The notes under the pieces: generated by a model | What the model saw: only the letters and a program-made list of their open reading frames with translations | Databases searched by the model: none | What the model was told of the DNA's origin: nothing | Position numbers and translations under genes: made by a program | Shown: piece after piece, positions 27,908 to 37,877 of the stretch | How the letters are laid out: each line of letters begins with the position of its first letter | How positions within the stretch are numbered: the stretch's first letter is position 1 | NCBI GenBank assembly: GCA_965262875.1 | Contig: OZ253569.1 | Location: forward strand, 2,294,001-2,358,000 | Length of the DNA stretch: 64,000 nt | Origin: JBALVT01 sp965262875 | GTDB taxonomy: Bacteria; Pseudomonadota; Gammaproteobacteria; Pseudomonadales; Halieaceae | Reading direction: 5' to 3'

Positions 27908-28790
27908 CTTAAAGAAAATCGAAGCACAGCTCAAGGCAGAAGTCAGCGCTCTCACTGCACAGGCCGAGGCGGCAGATCAAACGCCGGTAGCGGATGGCAT
28001 GGACATTCCCGCGGAGATTTCCCGGCGCGAAACACGACTTGAGGCACTGGCTGCGGCCAAAGTAAAAATTGAAGAACGGGCGCAAGAACGTTTTGAGCGT
28101 GAGCAAGCCGAATACCAACAAAAACAAACCCAACGCCAAGCTCAGGATGCTGGAAAAAAGCCCCGGGGCCGGGAGCCTAAGCCACCACTTCCCGGCCCTC
28201 GAGATAAAGACCAGATGAATTTGACCGATGAAGAGTCGCGTATCATGCCGGTATCTGGCGGCGGCTTTGAACAGTGCTACAACGCCCAGGCCAGTGTTGA
28301 CACCGATACAATGCTCGTCGTCAGTACACACATGACACAGGCCCCGAACGACAAACAACAAATAAAGCCGGCCCTGACAAAGCTGAATACCCTGCCTGAA
28401 GAACTGGGCAAGGTGACCGACCTGCTGGCCGATACAGGCTATTTTAGCGGTGATAATGTAAAGGCTTGCGTAGAGGATAATATCCAGCCTTTACTGGCAG
28501 TAGCGCGTGACCACCATCACCCGTGCGTTTTTGATCGGTTTGCCCCTGACGCCCCCACTCCGATAACGGATGATCAGGTGAGGCTCATGAAACATCAACT
28601 GACGACCCAATCCGGTCGAGCGCTGTACGCATTAAGAAAGCAAACGGTAGAGCCAGTGTTCGGCATCATCAAACACGTTATGGGGTTGAGGCAGTTCTCG
28701 ATGCGAGGTTTGGACAAGGTTGCGGGCGAATGGACGCTGGCGACACTGGCATGGAATGTAAAGCGTATGAATGTGCTGAGAATGGCATAA
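27908..28790 (+). pseudogene. IS1182-family transposase, 5'-truncated
   Basis: About 293 residues of the C-terminal part: a charged linker (KIEERAQERFEREQAEYQQK), then DDE-core sequence (DEESRIMPVSGGGFEQCYNA, DLLADTGYFSGDN) and the end TVEPVFGIIKHVMGLRQFSM with the catalytic Glu. The N-terminal domain is replaced by the end of ISL3 copy 3. The stop is native in appearance. Confidence 0.85.
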
Positions 28791-29043
28791 TTAAGCGGTC
28801 ATTTACCGCATAGATGCCATTGCAGGGCTGAATAAAGGCGTGATGGAGGTTGACCTGGCTGCCCTGGGACAATCACATCTTCTGCGTGGTGTCCTGACAG
28901 CCCTGTAGCACGCTGGAGTATTAAATCGTGCCCGTCAGGAGCTGAGTCCGACAAACTGCTAGATGCCGCTATCTCGCTTGATAAGGTATAATGAACCTGT
29001 ATCCTGATGGATATGGACTTCAAGGACAAGCTGGCGTAATAGG
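28791..29043 (+). other. Intergenic stretch before the ATPase relic
   Basis: No complete gene. The last part reads as the 3' end of a lost gene on the + strand (MDMDFKDKLA then stop), just before the ATPase start at 29044. In exosortase loci a kinase or similar gene often precedes this ATPase, but the identity cannot be settled here. Confidence 0.35.
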
Positions 29044-29394
29044 ATGTACGATCAATACTACAATCTCACTGCGGAACCCTTCCGCATGAGTCCCGACCAC
29101 CGCTTTTGCTACAAACATACGCACTACGCCAAGGCCATGGCGTACATGGCCTATGCATTTATGCGTGGAGAAGGTTTTGTTCTCATAACGGGCAGCCCCG
29201 GCACCGGCAAAACGACCCTTGTTGGCAATTTGATAGAGTCACTGACTGACGAAAACGTAACCGTTGGAAATTTGGTGAGCACCCAGCTTGCTGCCGACGA
29301 TTTGCTGAGAATGGTGGCCTTCTCATTTGAGATTGATGTTGAGAATGTCGACAAGTCTGTGGTTCTTCGCCGACTAACTAGTGCCTACCCATAA
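29044..29394 (+). pseudogene. Exosortase (XrtA)-locus / ExeA-like AAA ATPase, truncated
   Basis: 116 residues starting MYDQYYNLTAEPFRMSPDHR, the typical start of XrtA-associated and ExeA-like ATPases, with Walker A GSPGTGKTTLVGNL. The family has roughly 270-350 residues. The frame runs into the terminal repeat of the ISNCY-like element at 29379, so Walker B and the rest are lost. It hints that an exopolysaccharide/PEP-CTERM locus once existed here. Confidence 0.78.
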
Positions 29395-30724
29395 ATGGAT
29401 GTTTTTCTAAAAAACCATCCCGTTTTAGTCTTTACGTTCCGGCCCACAATGCTACCGGCTTTTAGCGGCCATAAAATGACGAGAATCATTGCTTAAAGGT
29501 CCATTATCCTGAATTCGGATCGCAGAAATACGCTGTACTACCCATAAGCCTACAAATATTTCCTATCCCGGGCCAGCTTCGACTGGTGAAAATCCAGCGC
29601 CGGCATGAACAAGCTGGAGTCCGCCGGGTTCCCTTTTTCAATGCACAGGTACGTGATGAATCCGCTTCTCTCACTGCTCAGATTTATCTTATGGCCATAT
29701 TGAACGTCACGAAATCCTTTGACGATAATATCGGTGTGTGACTCGAATAAGCTCACGATTTTTTTTGAGGAATGGACGCTCTGCCCCTGGATGACGCGGC
29801 GCTCTGTTTGATTGATGACCCTCAGTGCTAAATCCCTGTACTGCTCTACCTGACTTACCCATTGCTTCTTTTTATCAGAGTCACAGGCACCCACTTCTAC
29901 GGCTTCCAATCCCCGCTTAACTTGCTTCAGGACAATTCCTGGAATCTGCAATAATTTTGGATAAAGTACTTCTTTTCTAGCATTTTTTGCATTAAAAATC
30001 TGAAATGCCAACGACTTCGAAGATTTGCGCTGGTCCGTAAAGCGAATTTTTACTCCAGTGATATTTTTACTTTTCATCAGCAGGCGACTAAGTACTCGAA
30101 CGCCATCATTCAGGAGTTGGCTGTCACTGGGTGGCGCAATATTACTGGCGACAACCGTGCTATCGATGCGTAATTTTTCCATCGATAGTATGCCTGCTTT
30201 AAGCCAACTGACAGAGAGGGTCTCATGCACTTTTTCCAGCGTTTCTGGCCTGATACTCCGTATAGTTGACTGTAGCCCAGATCGACTGGGCATTGTTGTG
30301 GCAGGCAGCCGGGCAAAAGTACGGTAGGTCATTGAGTCCGACAAATTAAATGCCAATTGCTCGTAGCTGACGCGCAACAGTTGCTTCAAGAGCATGCATC
30401 GAAAAATGGTTTCAACTGTTAAACCCGATCGACCTACCTTGGATAGCGATGCATCAATGAGGTCGTCGGCGACCAGAAGTAGTATTTCTGGATGTTGATC
30501 CAGTCGGTTTGATAGCGCCCGAAGTTGGGTCCCAAATTCGTGTTTTGAGTAGTTTTCAAATATACTTGCCTGAGCAATGCGGGTCTCTCGCATGCGGAAT
30601 CCTCTTGGTTTTTTTGTTTTTTGTTCACACCTTAAACTTAACAAATTCAAGAGGATTTTTTAATACCTTGCGAAAAATATTCCTTATATTTCAATGGATT
30701 GAAAGTTTATGGATAGGCACTAGC
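29379..30724 (-). mobile_element. ISNCY-like (IS5-related) insertion sequence
   Basis: Ends TAGTGCCTACCCATAAATGG on the left and TAGTGCCTATCCATAAACTT (reversed) on the right are inverted repeats. The flanks are the 5' part of an ATPase gene and the end of an unrelated reverse-strand gene, so the element sits at a rearrangement joint. The right boundary touches IS630 copy A. Confidence 0.75.
29550..30593 (-). CDS. ISNCY/IS5-like transposase, probably C-terminally truncated
   Basis: 347 residues from ATG 30593 (GAGG upstream): MRETRIAQASIFENYSKHEF, EKLRIDSTVVASNIAPPSDS with a catalytic-type Asp, then KGNPADSSLFMPALDFHQSK. Related transposases continue for another 80 or so residues to a catalytic Glu; here the frame stops at RDRKYL and 150 bp of non-coding IS sequence follow. 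The element is likely inactive through an internal deletion. Confidence 0.75.
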   Translation of the reverse strand: MRETRIAQASIFENYSKHEFGTQLRALSNRLDQHPEILLLVADDLIDASLSKVGRSGLTVETIFRCMLLKQLLRVSYEQLAFNLSDSMTYRTFARLPATTMPSRSGLQSTIRSIRPETLEKVHETLSVSWLKAGILSMEKLRIDSTVVASNIAPPSDSQLLNDGVRVLSRLLMKSKNITGVKIRFTDQRKSSKSLAFQIFNAKNARKEVLYPKLLQIPGIVLKQVKRGLEAVEVGACDSDKKKQWVSQVEQYRDLALRVINQTERRVIQGQSVHSSKKIVSLFESHTDIIVKGFRDVQYGHKINLSSERSGFITYLCIEKGNPADSSLFMPALDFHQSKLARDRKYL

Positions 30725-30726
30725 TA

Positions 30727-31752
30727 GTGTAGGTCGTCAAACAGTCTGTAACTTATTAAGTTTCTCTCTGCCACGCTTCACTTTCTCCAATATGTCACTC
30801 GCGGATTTGGTCCAGATATAAGGCGCTGGCGCTTGATTATGAGTCTCAATGAACGCCATGACTGTTTGCTCAAGTTCTTCCACACTGCTAAAGACACCTC
30901 GTTTCAATTGCTTTTCAGTTAGCTCCCGAAAAAACCGCTCCACCATGTTTAACCACGATGCGCTGGTTGGCGTAAAGTGCACATGGAATCGCTGGTGATA
31001 TTTCAGCCAGCTTTTTACCTTCGGGTGCTTATGTGTGGCGTAGTTGTCACAGATAATATGAATCTCTTTATCCCTGGGCGTCGACTTATTTATTTGGCGG
31101 AGAAACTTCAACCATTCTTGATGGCGATGCCGTTCGGCGCAGGTACCTAACACTTCCCCTGTCAAGATGTTCAATGCCGCAAACAAGGTCGTGGTGCCAT
31201 GACGTTTATAGTCAGACGATTGCCTCCAACTTCTCGGCAAACTCTTTATCGTTCGATACCTTGAATGTATTTATTCGGTGTGGCTTCAAACCGTGGCTTT
31301 TCCATATCCTGCCCACCGAGGACATGCTAATGCCGGCCTTATCTGCCATGAGACGCTGGCTCCAATGCGTAGCGTTTTCCGGTGTCTCTTGCGTCGTGAG
31401 TCTGATCACCTGTGCAACCTTGCGTGAACTGATTTTCGGTTTTCGCCCTGGCCGATACGCATCCTGGCTGATGCCTTCGACTCCACTGTCTGCATAGCGT
31501 TCTCGCCAGCGGCCCGCTTTCTGTCTCGTAATGCCCAGTTCAAAACCGATCTCTTCATTGGTCATGCCCTTGCCGGCCAGAAGAACAATTCGTGAACGCT
31601 CCGCCAATCGGACCGAGACAGAACGCGATTTAGATAACTTACTCAAACCCAAAACTTCGTCATCAGACAAAACAATTTCTACTGCAACACGCACGACAAG
31701 CTCTCTATATAGGGAAGAGACTATATGGTACACTATTTACGACGACCTACAC
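30727..31752 (-). mobile_element. IS630-family element, copy A, internally deleted
   Basis: Ends GTGTAGGTCGTC in inverted orientation, flanked by TA dinucleotides (30725-30726 and 31753-31754), the TA target duplication of IS630/Tc1. It is about 128 bp shorter than copy B at 41808 owing to one internal deletion. Confidence 0.92.
30737..31733 (-). pseudogene. IS630 transposase, copy A, internal deletion
   Basis: Matches the 374-residue transposase at 41818-42942, but the segment from after KLEAIV to before DYKRHGTTT is deleted near 31215. That removes the first catalytic Asp (CDEKSQIQ) and shifts the frame. The N-terminal HTH half (31212-31733) and the C-terminal half (30737-31240) remain. 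Confidence 0.92.
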
Positions 31753-31754
31753 TA

Positions 31755-31960
31755 GTGAATCTATTAAGTGGTCCAGTACATTGGCGGAAATGGACGTGTC
31801 TTTGTCAAAAACGAGGTTTGTCTGGTCAAGGCTATTTTTTAAGTCGTCGAGTTTTGCAGCTAGTTCTCTTGTGCAGATAGCGCGATAATTTGGCGCGGCA
31901 GTTGCAGATATCAGCCCAGTGTATATCGGGGACTGATCACTACCCAGGTCCACCTGAAAC
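31755..31960 (-). pseudogene. 3' part of the gene split by IS66
   Basis: Removing IS66 and one 8-bp duplication joins this frame to 34451-35192: LFQ is followed by VDLGSDQSPIYTGLISATAA and ends near DHLIDSL at the IS630 copy A boundary. The true 3' end is missing, as the sequence beyond is IS. Function unknown. Confidence 0.7.
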
Positions 31961-32041
31961 GTAAGCGCCCCTAAATCAGCACCTGTTTTTTTGTAAGAGT
32001 TCCCGCCAGACTTTCTCCTGATAACCACACAGGAGCAAATC

Positions 32042-32362
32042 ATGAACGATATCACTCAGCCCCAGCCACAAGGTATTGACTGGAAGCAGCAAATACAAAC
32101 CTGGAAACTGTCGGGCTTGTCCCAGACCCGGTTTTGCAAACACAATCACCTGACTTACCATCGCTTTGTGTACTGGCGTCGGAAGTTTGACGATACCATC
32201 CGTGTGTCTTCTATAAAACAAGACCAAGGTGGCTTTGCCGCAGTGAGTGTCAGACCTGACGCCGATCGGGGGCTAACCTTGTCACTGCCCAACGGATTCA
32301 TTGTGCGAGGTATCTGTGCCGAAAACCTGTTGGTGGTGCGGCAGTTACTGGATCAATTGTGA
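32042..32362 (+). CDS. tnpA: IS66 accessory protein TnpA
   Basis: 106 residues with the IS66 TnpA helix-turn-helix: WKLSGLSQTRFCKHNHLTYH, then RFVYWRRKF. Its stop overlaps the GTG of tnpB (GTGA). Required with TnpB and TnpC for efficient transposition in other IS66 elements. Confidence 0.9.
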   Translation: MNDITQPQPQGIDWKQQIQTWKLSGLSQTRFCKHNHLTYHRFVYWRRKFDDTIRVSSIKQDQGGFAAVSVRPDADRGLTLSLPNGFIVRGICAENLLVVRQLLDQL

Positions 32363-32727
32363 CGGCGCGCTACTTCCGCCCGGCCAATGACATGCCACAG
32401 ATTTATCTGTACCGGGACTCCGTAGATTTTAGAAAATCGGTCAATGGCCTTAGCGCCATTGTGGAGCGAGAACTGGGTCGTAACCCCTTTGAGGGTGCCC
32501 TCTATGCCTTCACTAATCGCCAGCGCAACAAAATAAAATGTTTGTACTGGGAGGACAATGGGTTTGTGTTGTACTACAAATCACTGGCGGAAGAGAAGTT
32601 CCGGTGGCCGCACCCTGACGACGACGTGATTTCCCTCACCGGCCAGCAGATCAATTGGTTGCTGGACGGCTACGATATCTCCCTGATGACAGGCCACAAA
32701 AAATTGCATTATGAGTCTGTATTTTAA
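32359..32727 (+). CDS. tnpB: IS66 accessory protein TnpB
   Basis: 122 residues: IYLYRDSVDFRKSVNGLSAI, RNKIKCLYWEDNGFVLYYKS, KFRWP are the conserved blocks of IS66 TnpB (Orf2). Begins with GTG overlapping tnpA. Confidence 0.94.
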   Translation: MTARYFRPANDMPQIYLYRDSVDFRKSVNGLSAIVERELGRNPFEGALYAFTNRQRNKIKCLYWEDNGFVLYYKSLAEEKFRWPHPDDDVISLTGQQINWLLDGYDISLMTGHKKLHYESVF

Positions 32728-32761
32728 AGCTTTTTGTCGCCATGAATGTTATAATTACGCC

Positions 32762-34378
32762 ATGCAATCGGCGATAAAAAAGCAACAAAAACAAGGCGGT
32801 TACGAGGGGCTTGGTGTCTCGGAACTGCTTGCAGCCCTCGCTGTAAAAGACCAGATTCTTGAAGAAAAAGACGAACTCCTCCAGGCTCACCAGAAACACC
32901 TCAGCGACAAAAGCCACATCATCCTCGAACAAAGCAAACGCATTGACCTGCTCGAAGAATACTTGCGCCTGGCCACGGTACAGAAATTCGGAGCCAGTAG
33001 TGAGAAACTGGCGTTTCAGTCTGATTTGTTCGATGAGGTTGAAATCGAAGTCGCCCTGAGTGAGCTCGAAGAGCAACTGCCTGAAGAAGACCGGGTTCGG
33101 CCTCAAAAGAAGAAAAGAAAGCGCGGGTTTAGCGACAAGCTGCAACGGGTGCAGATACACCTCACACTTTCAGATGAGGAAAAGGATGGGGCCACCAAAA
33201 CATTCTTCACCAAGGTCAAGGAGGAGCTGGAGTTTATTCCCGCCCAGGTCAAGGTGTTGGAATACTGGCAGGAGAAGGCGGTATTCAATATTGACGGTGA
33301 AGATGTCATTGTCGCCGCACAGCGCCCCGCTCATCCGCTGGGGAAATGCTTTGCCAGTCCTGCATTGCTGGCCTACATCATTGCCTCCAAATACGCCGAT
33401 GGACTGCCGCTATACCGCCTGGAGGGGATGCTCAAGCGTTACGGCGGTGATATCAGCCGCTCCAACATGGCCCACTGGATTGTACGGCTTCAGGATGTAT
33501 TCCAGCCCTTGATCAACTTGATCCGGGAGGTTCAGCTTGAGGGGAATTACCTGCAGGCGGATGAGACGCGCATACAAGTCTTGAAGGAAACGGGCAAAAC
33601 GGCCCAATCGGATAAATGGATGTGGGTGATACGCGGTGGCCCACCGGATAAACAATCAGTGCTGTTCGAATACGACCCCTCACGTGCTGGCGCGGTGGCT
33701 GAACGCCTGCTGGATGGCTTTGGTGGTGTGTTGCAGGCCGACGGCTATTCCGGTTACAGCAAGGTGTGCCGGATAGCGGGCATTACCCGAATTGGATGCT
33801 TTGACCATGCCCGGCGCAAGTTCGTTGAAGCCAGCCGGGCGGCGGAAACCAGGAGCACCAAAAAGAAAGTGGGGCAACCCACCAAGGCTGACGTTGCACT
33901 CAGTAAAATACGAAGGCTGTATGCGATAGAGAAATCGATCAAGGATCTGGAGCACGACAAGAAAAAACAGGCAAGGCAGTCACTCAGCGTGCCGATTCTC
34001 GAGGACCTGAAGCCATGGCTGGAGAAGAACGTCAGCCGGGTGCCCAAAGATAGCCTGACCCACAAGGCCATAACGTACACACTGAACCAATGGGAGTACC
34101 TGATTGGCTATTGCGAGGACGGCCAGTTGAATATCAGCAATGCGCTGGCTGAGAATGCGATCAGGCCCTTTGCGGTTGGTCGGCGCGCCTGGCTATTCGC
34201 AGATACCTCCCGCGGGGCCCGAGCCAGTGCGACCTGTTATAGTTTAGTGGAATCGGCAAAGGCGAACGGCCTGGAACCTTATGCTTACCTCCAGCATGTG
34301 CTGGCGCACATTGCGGCGGCAGATACGGTGGAGAAGCTTGAAGCATTACTGCCCTGGAACATGGAAATCGAAGAGTAA
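32762..34378 (+). CDS. tnpC: IS66 transposase TnpC
   Basis: About 538 residues from ATG 32762; a longer frame to 32711 overlaps tnpB. A coiled-coil leucine-rich N-terminus (LEEKDELLQAHQKHLSDKSH) leads into the LRLATVQKFGASSEKL block, a basic linker and the DDE core (YLQADETRIQVLKETGK, VLQADGYSGYSKVC, ALAENAIRPFAVGRRAWLFA with the catalytic Glu). Complete and probably functional. Confidence 0.95.
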   Translation: MQSAIKKQQKQGGYEGLGVSELLAALAVKDQILEEKDELLQAHQKHLSDKSHIILEQSKRIDLLEEYLRLATVQKFGASSEKLAFQSDLFDEVEIEVALSELEEQLPEEDRVRPQKKKRKRGFSDKLQRVQIHLTLSDEEKDGATKTFFTKVKEELEFIPAQVKVLEYWQEKAVFNIDGEDVIVAAQRPAHPLGKCFASPALLAYIIASKYADGLPLYRLEGMLKRYGGDISRSNMAHWIVRLQDVFQPLINLIREVQLEGNYLQADETRIQVLKETGKTAQSDKWMWVIRGGPPDKQSVLFEYDPSRAGAVAERLLDGFGGVLQADGYSGYSKVCRIAGITRIGCFDHARRKFVEASRAAETRSTKKKVGQPTKADVALSKIRRLYAIEKSIKDLEHDKKKQARQSLSVPILEDLKPWLEKNVSRVPKDSLTHKAITYTLNQWEYLIGYCEDGQLNISNALAENAIRPFAVGRRAWLFADTSRGARASATCYSLVESAKANGLEPYAYLQHVLAHIAAADTVEKLEALLPWNMEIEE

Positions 34379-34450
34379 CGGCGAAGTAAAGCGATCTACT
34401 GTCTAGCGGCTCGCAGACAAAATCAATAGGGTCGATTTAAGTGCGCTTAC

Positions 34451-35192
34451 CCTGAAACAAGGCTTTGTCATCGTGTCCCAGGGTGATCGACCCGCTCCAG
34501 TCCAGCAGCCCCCGGAAAACCCCCGCCAAATCAGTTTGGCGCAGCTGATTTGGCTTGCAGCAGCCCAGTATGACCACTCGAAGATAGGCACCCTGAATTG
34601 TACTGTCCCCATGCAATTTATCGGACACGGGTAGGTCCGTTAGTTGCTGGCGTTCGGCAAGCGCATACAGCTGATGCAGCTCCAGCCAGCCCTGGGATTC
34701 AATCGGTTGATACAGCTGATAGCTTTGCAGTATTTTGCGGCCCGTAAAGCCGATGGCTCGCTGCAGCGATTCGCAGACCAAGCGGGCGGGATTGATTGCG
34801 TGGAGGCTGTCTCGTTGTTTAATCGCCTGTAGGGCAATGATGGTATAGGCAGTTGTAGCCAGGCGGTAAAGCGTACTGGCCAATTCAGACATTTGGCTCG
34901 GTTCTTCCGGGAGTACCAGCGGTTGGTTAAGGAAGCGTTTTGTCAGTGCGGTCAAAGCTATGCGCAGACTAGGTCTCAGTGCTTCCATGATGCCAAACCG
35001 GACATCGGGAGCTATCTCTACTCTATTGAGGTCCTCCATTGCTTGCCTGAGTTGTTGCACGACCTGCTTGGTGTTGGCAACGGGAAGACTCTGCGCCCAG
35101 GTATCAGCCGCCTCTGCGGTTAAATCAAAAAACGAGAAGTGCTCCAGATCCTGCTCTGGTATACGGAGTTTTATGGGCGCGCTATTGCTCAT
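34451..35192 (-). pseudogene. Conserved hypothetical gene, 5' part, split by IS66
   Basis: About 248 residues, starting MSNSAPIKLRIPEQDLEHFS, with LNRVEIAPDVRFGIMEALRP and RFLNQPLVLPEEPSQMSELA. The pattern recalls uncharacterised Pseudomonas-type cytosolic proteins sometimes labelled molecular chaperone or PilZ-type, but I cannot confirm a function. It lies about 90 bp downstream of epmB on the same strand. The coding frame continues at 31960 beyond the IS66 and is then cut again at the IS630, so the gene is doubly broken. Confidence 0.7.
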
Positions 35193-35282
35193 GCTGCCTT
35201 TGCCCTATCCCTGGTTAGCGTGTGGTGACGCACAGCCCATAAGAATATCCCATTCACTACGGTTTTTGCCACTGCAATCTCT

Positions 35283-36296
35283 CTAATAAGGGGATAGAGG
35301 CACTTTGGAGGGCTGGTCGGGGCATTCCCGCACCAGCCTCGGAACCAAATACCCCGAAGTCTCGCCGATAAGTTGGCGATAAATGTCCAAAGCGCGAGCC
35401 TGGGGCACCGCAAAATGCGCGGCACCTTGCACTTTGTCGAGTATGTGAAGGTAGTAGGGCATAACACCCGCCTCGAACAGCGCTTCGCTGAGCGTCGCCA
35501 GACAACGGGCATCGTCGTTTATGCCTGCCAAAAGCACAGATTGGTTCAACACGGTGACACCGGCATCGCTCATTTTGCGAGCGGCCTTACACAGCTCCTC
35601 GTCCACTTCATTGGGATGATTGCAGTGCAGTACCACAACGGGTCTAAATCGTGATTTTGCGAGCGTTTCACACAAGCCCGAGGTGATTCTCACAGGCAGC
35701 ACCACCGGAAGACGGGTGTGTATTCGCAGTCTTTTGATATGTTTGATGGCCGCAATTTGGTCTATCAGCTCCCCAAGGATGTCGTCTGGCAGCAACAGTG
35801 GATCGCCACCACTGAGTATGACTTCGCTAATGCTGGCGTCTTTGGCAATATAGCTTAAGGTTTCGGGCCAATGTGATCTGGATGGGCTGTTTGCACTGTA
35901 GTCAAAATGGCGCCGGAAACAGTATCGACAGTTTACAGCGCAGCCTGAAGCGGCGATCAATAGTACTCGACCACGATACTTGTGAATGAGCCCGGGCAGG
36001 GGGTTTTTATCCTGTTCTTGCAAAGGGTCGAGGCTGTACTCGGATGGGCTGGACAATTCAGCGCCCGACGCCAGTACCTGCAGCAAAAGTGGGTCTTTTG
36101 AATCGCCCGACTTCATACGCCTGGCATAGGGCCTCGGTACCAGTACTGGAAAGTCTTTTGCTGCATGCTCTTCTTGGGACTCGTCGCCTGGTTCAAGATC
36201 CAGGAATTTCCGCAACTGTGCGGAGCTACGAATGGCGTCTCGCATTTCTGCCTGCCAGGGTAAAGCCTGCCATTGAGCATCAGTGTGGGGTATCAT
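35283..36296 (-). CDS. epmB: EF-P (R)-beta-lysylation: lysine 2,3-aminomutase EpmB
   Basis: 337 residues. The radical-SAM cluster motif CAVNCRYCFRRHF is followed by the PLP/SAM core (SEVILSGGDPLLLPDD, RIHTRLPVVLPVRI, VVVLHCNHPNEV, VLNQSVLLAGINDD). EpmB converts alpha-lysine to beta-lysine for loading onto elongation factor P. It is divergently arranged with efp, whose start is only 35 bp away, and epmA follows efp, so the entire modification set is present. Confidence 0.95.
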   Translation of the reverse strand: MIPHTDAQWQALPWQAEMRDAIRSSAQLRKFLDLEPGDESQEEHAAKDFPVLVPRPYARRMKSGDSKDPLLLQVLASGAELSSPSEYSLDPLQEQDKNPLPGLIHKYRGRVLLIAASGCAVNCRYCFRRHFDYSANSPSRSHWPETLSYIAKDASISEVILSGGDPLLLPDDILGELIDQIAAIKHIKRLRIHTRLPVVLPVRITSGLCETLAKSRFRPVVVLHCNHPNEVDEELCKAARKMSDAGVTVLNQSVLLAGINDDARCLATLSEALFEAGVMPYYLHILDKVQGAAHFAVPQARALDIYRQLIGETSGYLVPRLVRECPDQPSKVPLSPY

Positions 36297-36331
36297 TGGC
36301 CGCCTTTGTAGATCAGCAAAAAGAGAGAGTA

Positions 36332-36901
36332 ATGGCGTATTCTACCAATGATTTCCGCTCGGGTCTGAAAGTAATGTTGGACGGAGACCCCTGTAGCATT
36401 CTTGAAAATGAGTTTGTAAAACCGGGTAAAGGTCAGGCTTTCGCTCGCGTGCGATTGCGCAATCTGAAGACGGGTCGAGTATGGGAGCGCACCTTCAAGT
36501 CCGGCGATAACATTGAAGCTGCTGACGTCATGGAGCAGAGCATGGAATACCTCTACACCGATGGTGACTTTTGGTATTTCATGGAGCCGACTACCTTTGA
36601 ACAGCATCAGGCAGATGCCAAAGCCATAGAAGATGCCAAGCCATGGTTAAAGGAACAGGATGTGTATGAAGTCACTCTGTTCAACGGCACACCGCTATCA
36701 GTTGCCCCCGCCAACTTTGTCGAGTTGGAAGTGGTGGAAACAGATCCGGGTCTAAAAGGAGACACGGCTCAGGGTGGCTCAAAACCTGCCACTCTTAGCA
36801 CTGGTGCAGTTGTCCGTGTGCCGCTGTTTTTGAATCAGGGTGAGGTCATCCGAATCGATACTCGCAGCGGGGAGTACCAGGGGCGTGCAGGAAAGTCCTG
36901 A
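36332..36901 (+). CDS. efp: Translation elongation factor P
   Basis: 189 residues from ATG 36332 (GAGAG upstream). Three beta-barrel domains are implied by MAYSTNDFRSGLKVMLDGDP, FVKPGKGQAFARVRLRN and RVPLFLNQGEVIRIDTRSGE. The lysine in PGKG (residue 33) is the modification site for beta-lysylation by EpmA. EF-P rescues ribosomes stalled at proline runs. Divergent from epmB; epmA starts within its last codons. Confidence 0.97.
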   Translation: MAYSTNDFRSGLKVMLDGDPCSILENEFVKPGKGQAFARVRLRNLKTGRVWERTFKSGDNIEAADVMEQSMEYLYTDGDFWYFMEPTTFEQHQADAKAIEDAKPWLKEQDVYEVTLFNGTPLSVAPANFVELEVVETDPGLKGDTAQGGSKPATLSTGAVVRVPLFLNQGEVIRIDTRSGEYQGRAGKS

Positions 36902-37859
36902 TCGACAGAGCTGGACGCCCGGTGCAAATCACAGCGCTCTTCGAGCCCGAGCAGCGCTGTTAGCAAACATCCGCGCTTTTTTTCTCGCAGGTAATTTTCT
37001 TGAAGTTGAGACTCCGTTGCTGTGTGAAAATGGGATTACCGATCCCGCAATAGAGCCTTTGTGTGTGGAGGGCGGACGTTCCGTAAAGACACAAAGATAC
37101 CTGCAAACATCTCCTGAATACGCGATGAAACGGCTGTTGGCAGCGGGCAGCGGTCCGATCTATCAGATTTCCAAAGCGTTTCGAGATGGGGAGGCCGGCA
37201 GCCGCCACAATCCAGAATTTTCCCTGTTGGAATGGTATCAGCCAGGCTTTGACCATCACCAGATGGTGGATCAGCTTGGGGAACTGATGCAGGCCTGCCT
37301 GGGCTCCCAACCGATTAGGCGTTTCAGCTACCGCGAGCTCTTTTTGCAGTTCCTAAACATTGATCCCTTTGTTGCGTCCAGCGCCGAGCTGGAGAGCTTT
37401 ACTCGCGATCAACTTGAATTGAATTTTCAATCCGATGATCGCGACCTGTGGCTAGACCTACTGATGAGCCACTTGATTGAGCCTGCCATCGCTGATCTGG
37501 GTCTGTGTTTTGTTTACGATTACCCGGCATCACAAGCTGCATTGTCGCGAATAGTGACCTCGGGCGATGTCGAGGTTGGACAACGCTTCGAGCTTTACTT
37601 TAATGGTCTTGAACTGGCCAATGGATACTGTGAGTTGACCGATGCGAAAGAGCAGCGAGCTCGATTCATCGCTGATAATTCCCGGCGCAAGGAATTTGGG
37701 CAAACTGAGCGGCCACTGGATGAGTTTCTCCTGGCGGCGATGGAGCACGGCTTGCCTGCGTGCAGCGGAGTCGCGCTTGGGATTGACCGCTTGTTGATGG
37801 TTGCGACTGGAATCTCGGATATACGTAAGTTATTAGCATTCGATTGGAGTCGTTGTTGA
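36885..37859 (+). CDS. epmA: EF-P--lysine ligase EpmA (PoxA/GenX)
   Basis: 324 residues from GTG 36885, which overlaps efp by 17 bp and has GGGGAG upstream; this gives the family's usual length. Class II aminoacyl-tRNA synthetase core of the LysRS type without the anticodon domain: motif 2 KAFRDGEAGSRHNPEFSLLE, YFNGLELANGYCELTD, motif 3 SGVALGIDRLLMVATG. It ligates beta-lysine to EF-P. Confidence 0.95.
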   Translation: MQESPDRQSWTPGANHSALRARAALLANIRAFFLAGNFLEVETPLLCENGITDPAIEPLCVEGGRSVKTQRYLQTSPEYAMKRLLAAGSGPIYQISKAFRDGEAGSRHNPEFSLLEWYQPGFDHHQMVDQLGELMQACLGSQPIRRFSYRELFLQFLNIDPFVASSAELESFTRDQLELNFQSDDRDLWLDLLMSHLIEPAIADLGLCFVYDYPASQAALSRIVTSGDVEVGQRFELYFNGLELANGYCELTDAKEQRARFIADNSRRKEFGQTERPLDEFLLAAMEHGLPACSGVALGIDRLLMVATGISDIRKLLAFDWSRC

Positions 37860-37877
37860 ACGCCCGAGCCCGCACTT

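Larger units (their letters stand above)
31961..34450 (+). mobile_element. IS66-family element (2490 bp, complete)
   Basis: Terminal repeats GTAAGCGCCCCTAAATC (left) and GTAAGCGCACTTAAATC (right, reversed), with a perfect 8-bp target duplication CCTGAAAC (31953-31960 and 34451-34458). It carries tnpA, tnpB and tnpC intact. It splits the reverse-strand gene whose 5' end is at 35192. Confidence 0.95.

Noticed and set aside
29044..29394. Functional ATPase gene
   Set aside because: The last codons are the terminal repeat of an IS element and Walker B onwards is missing.
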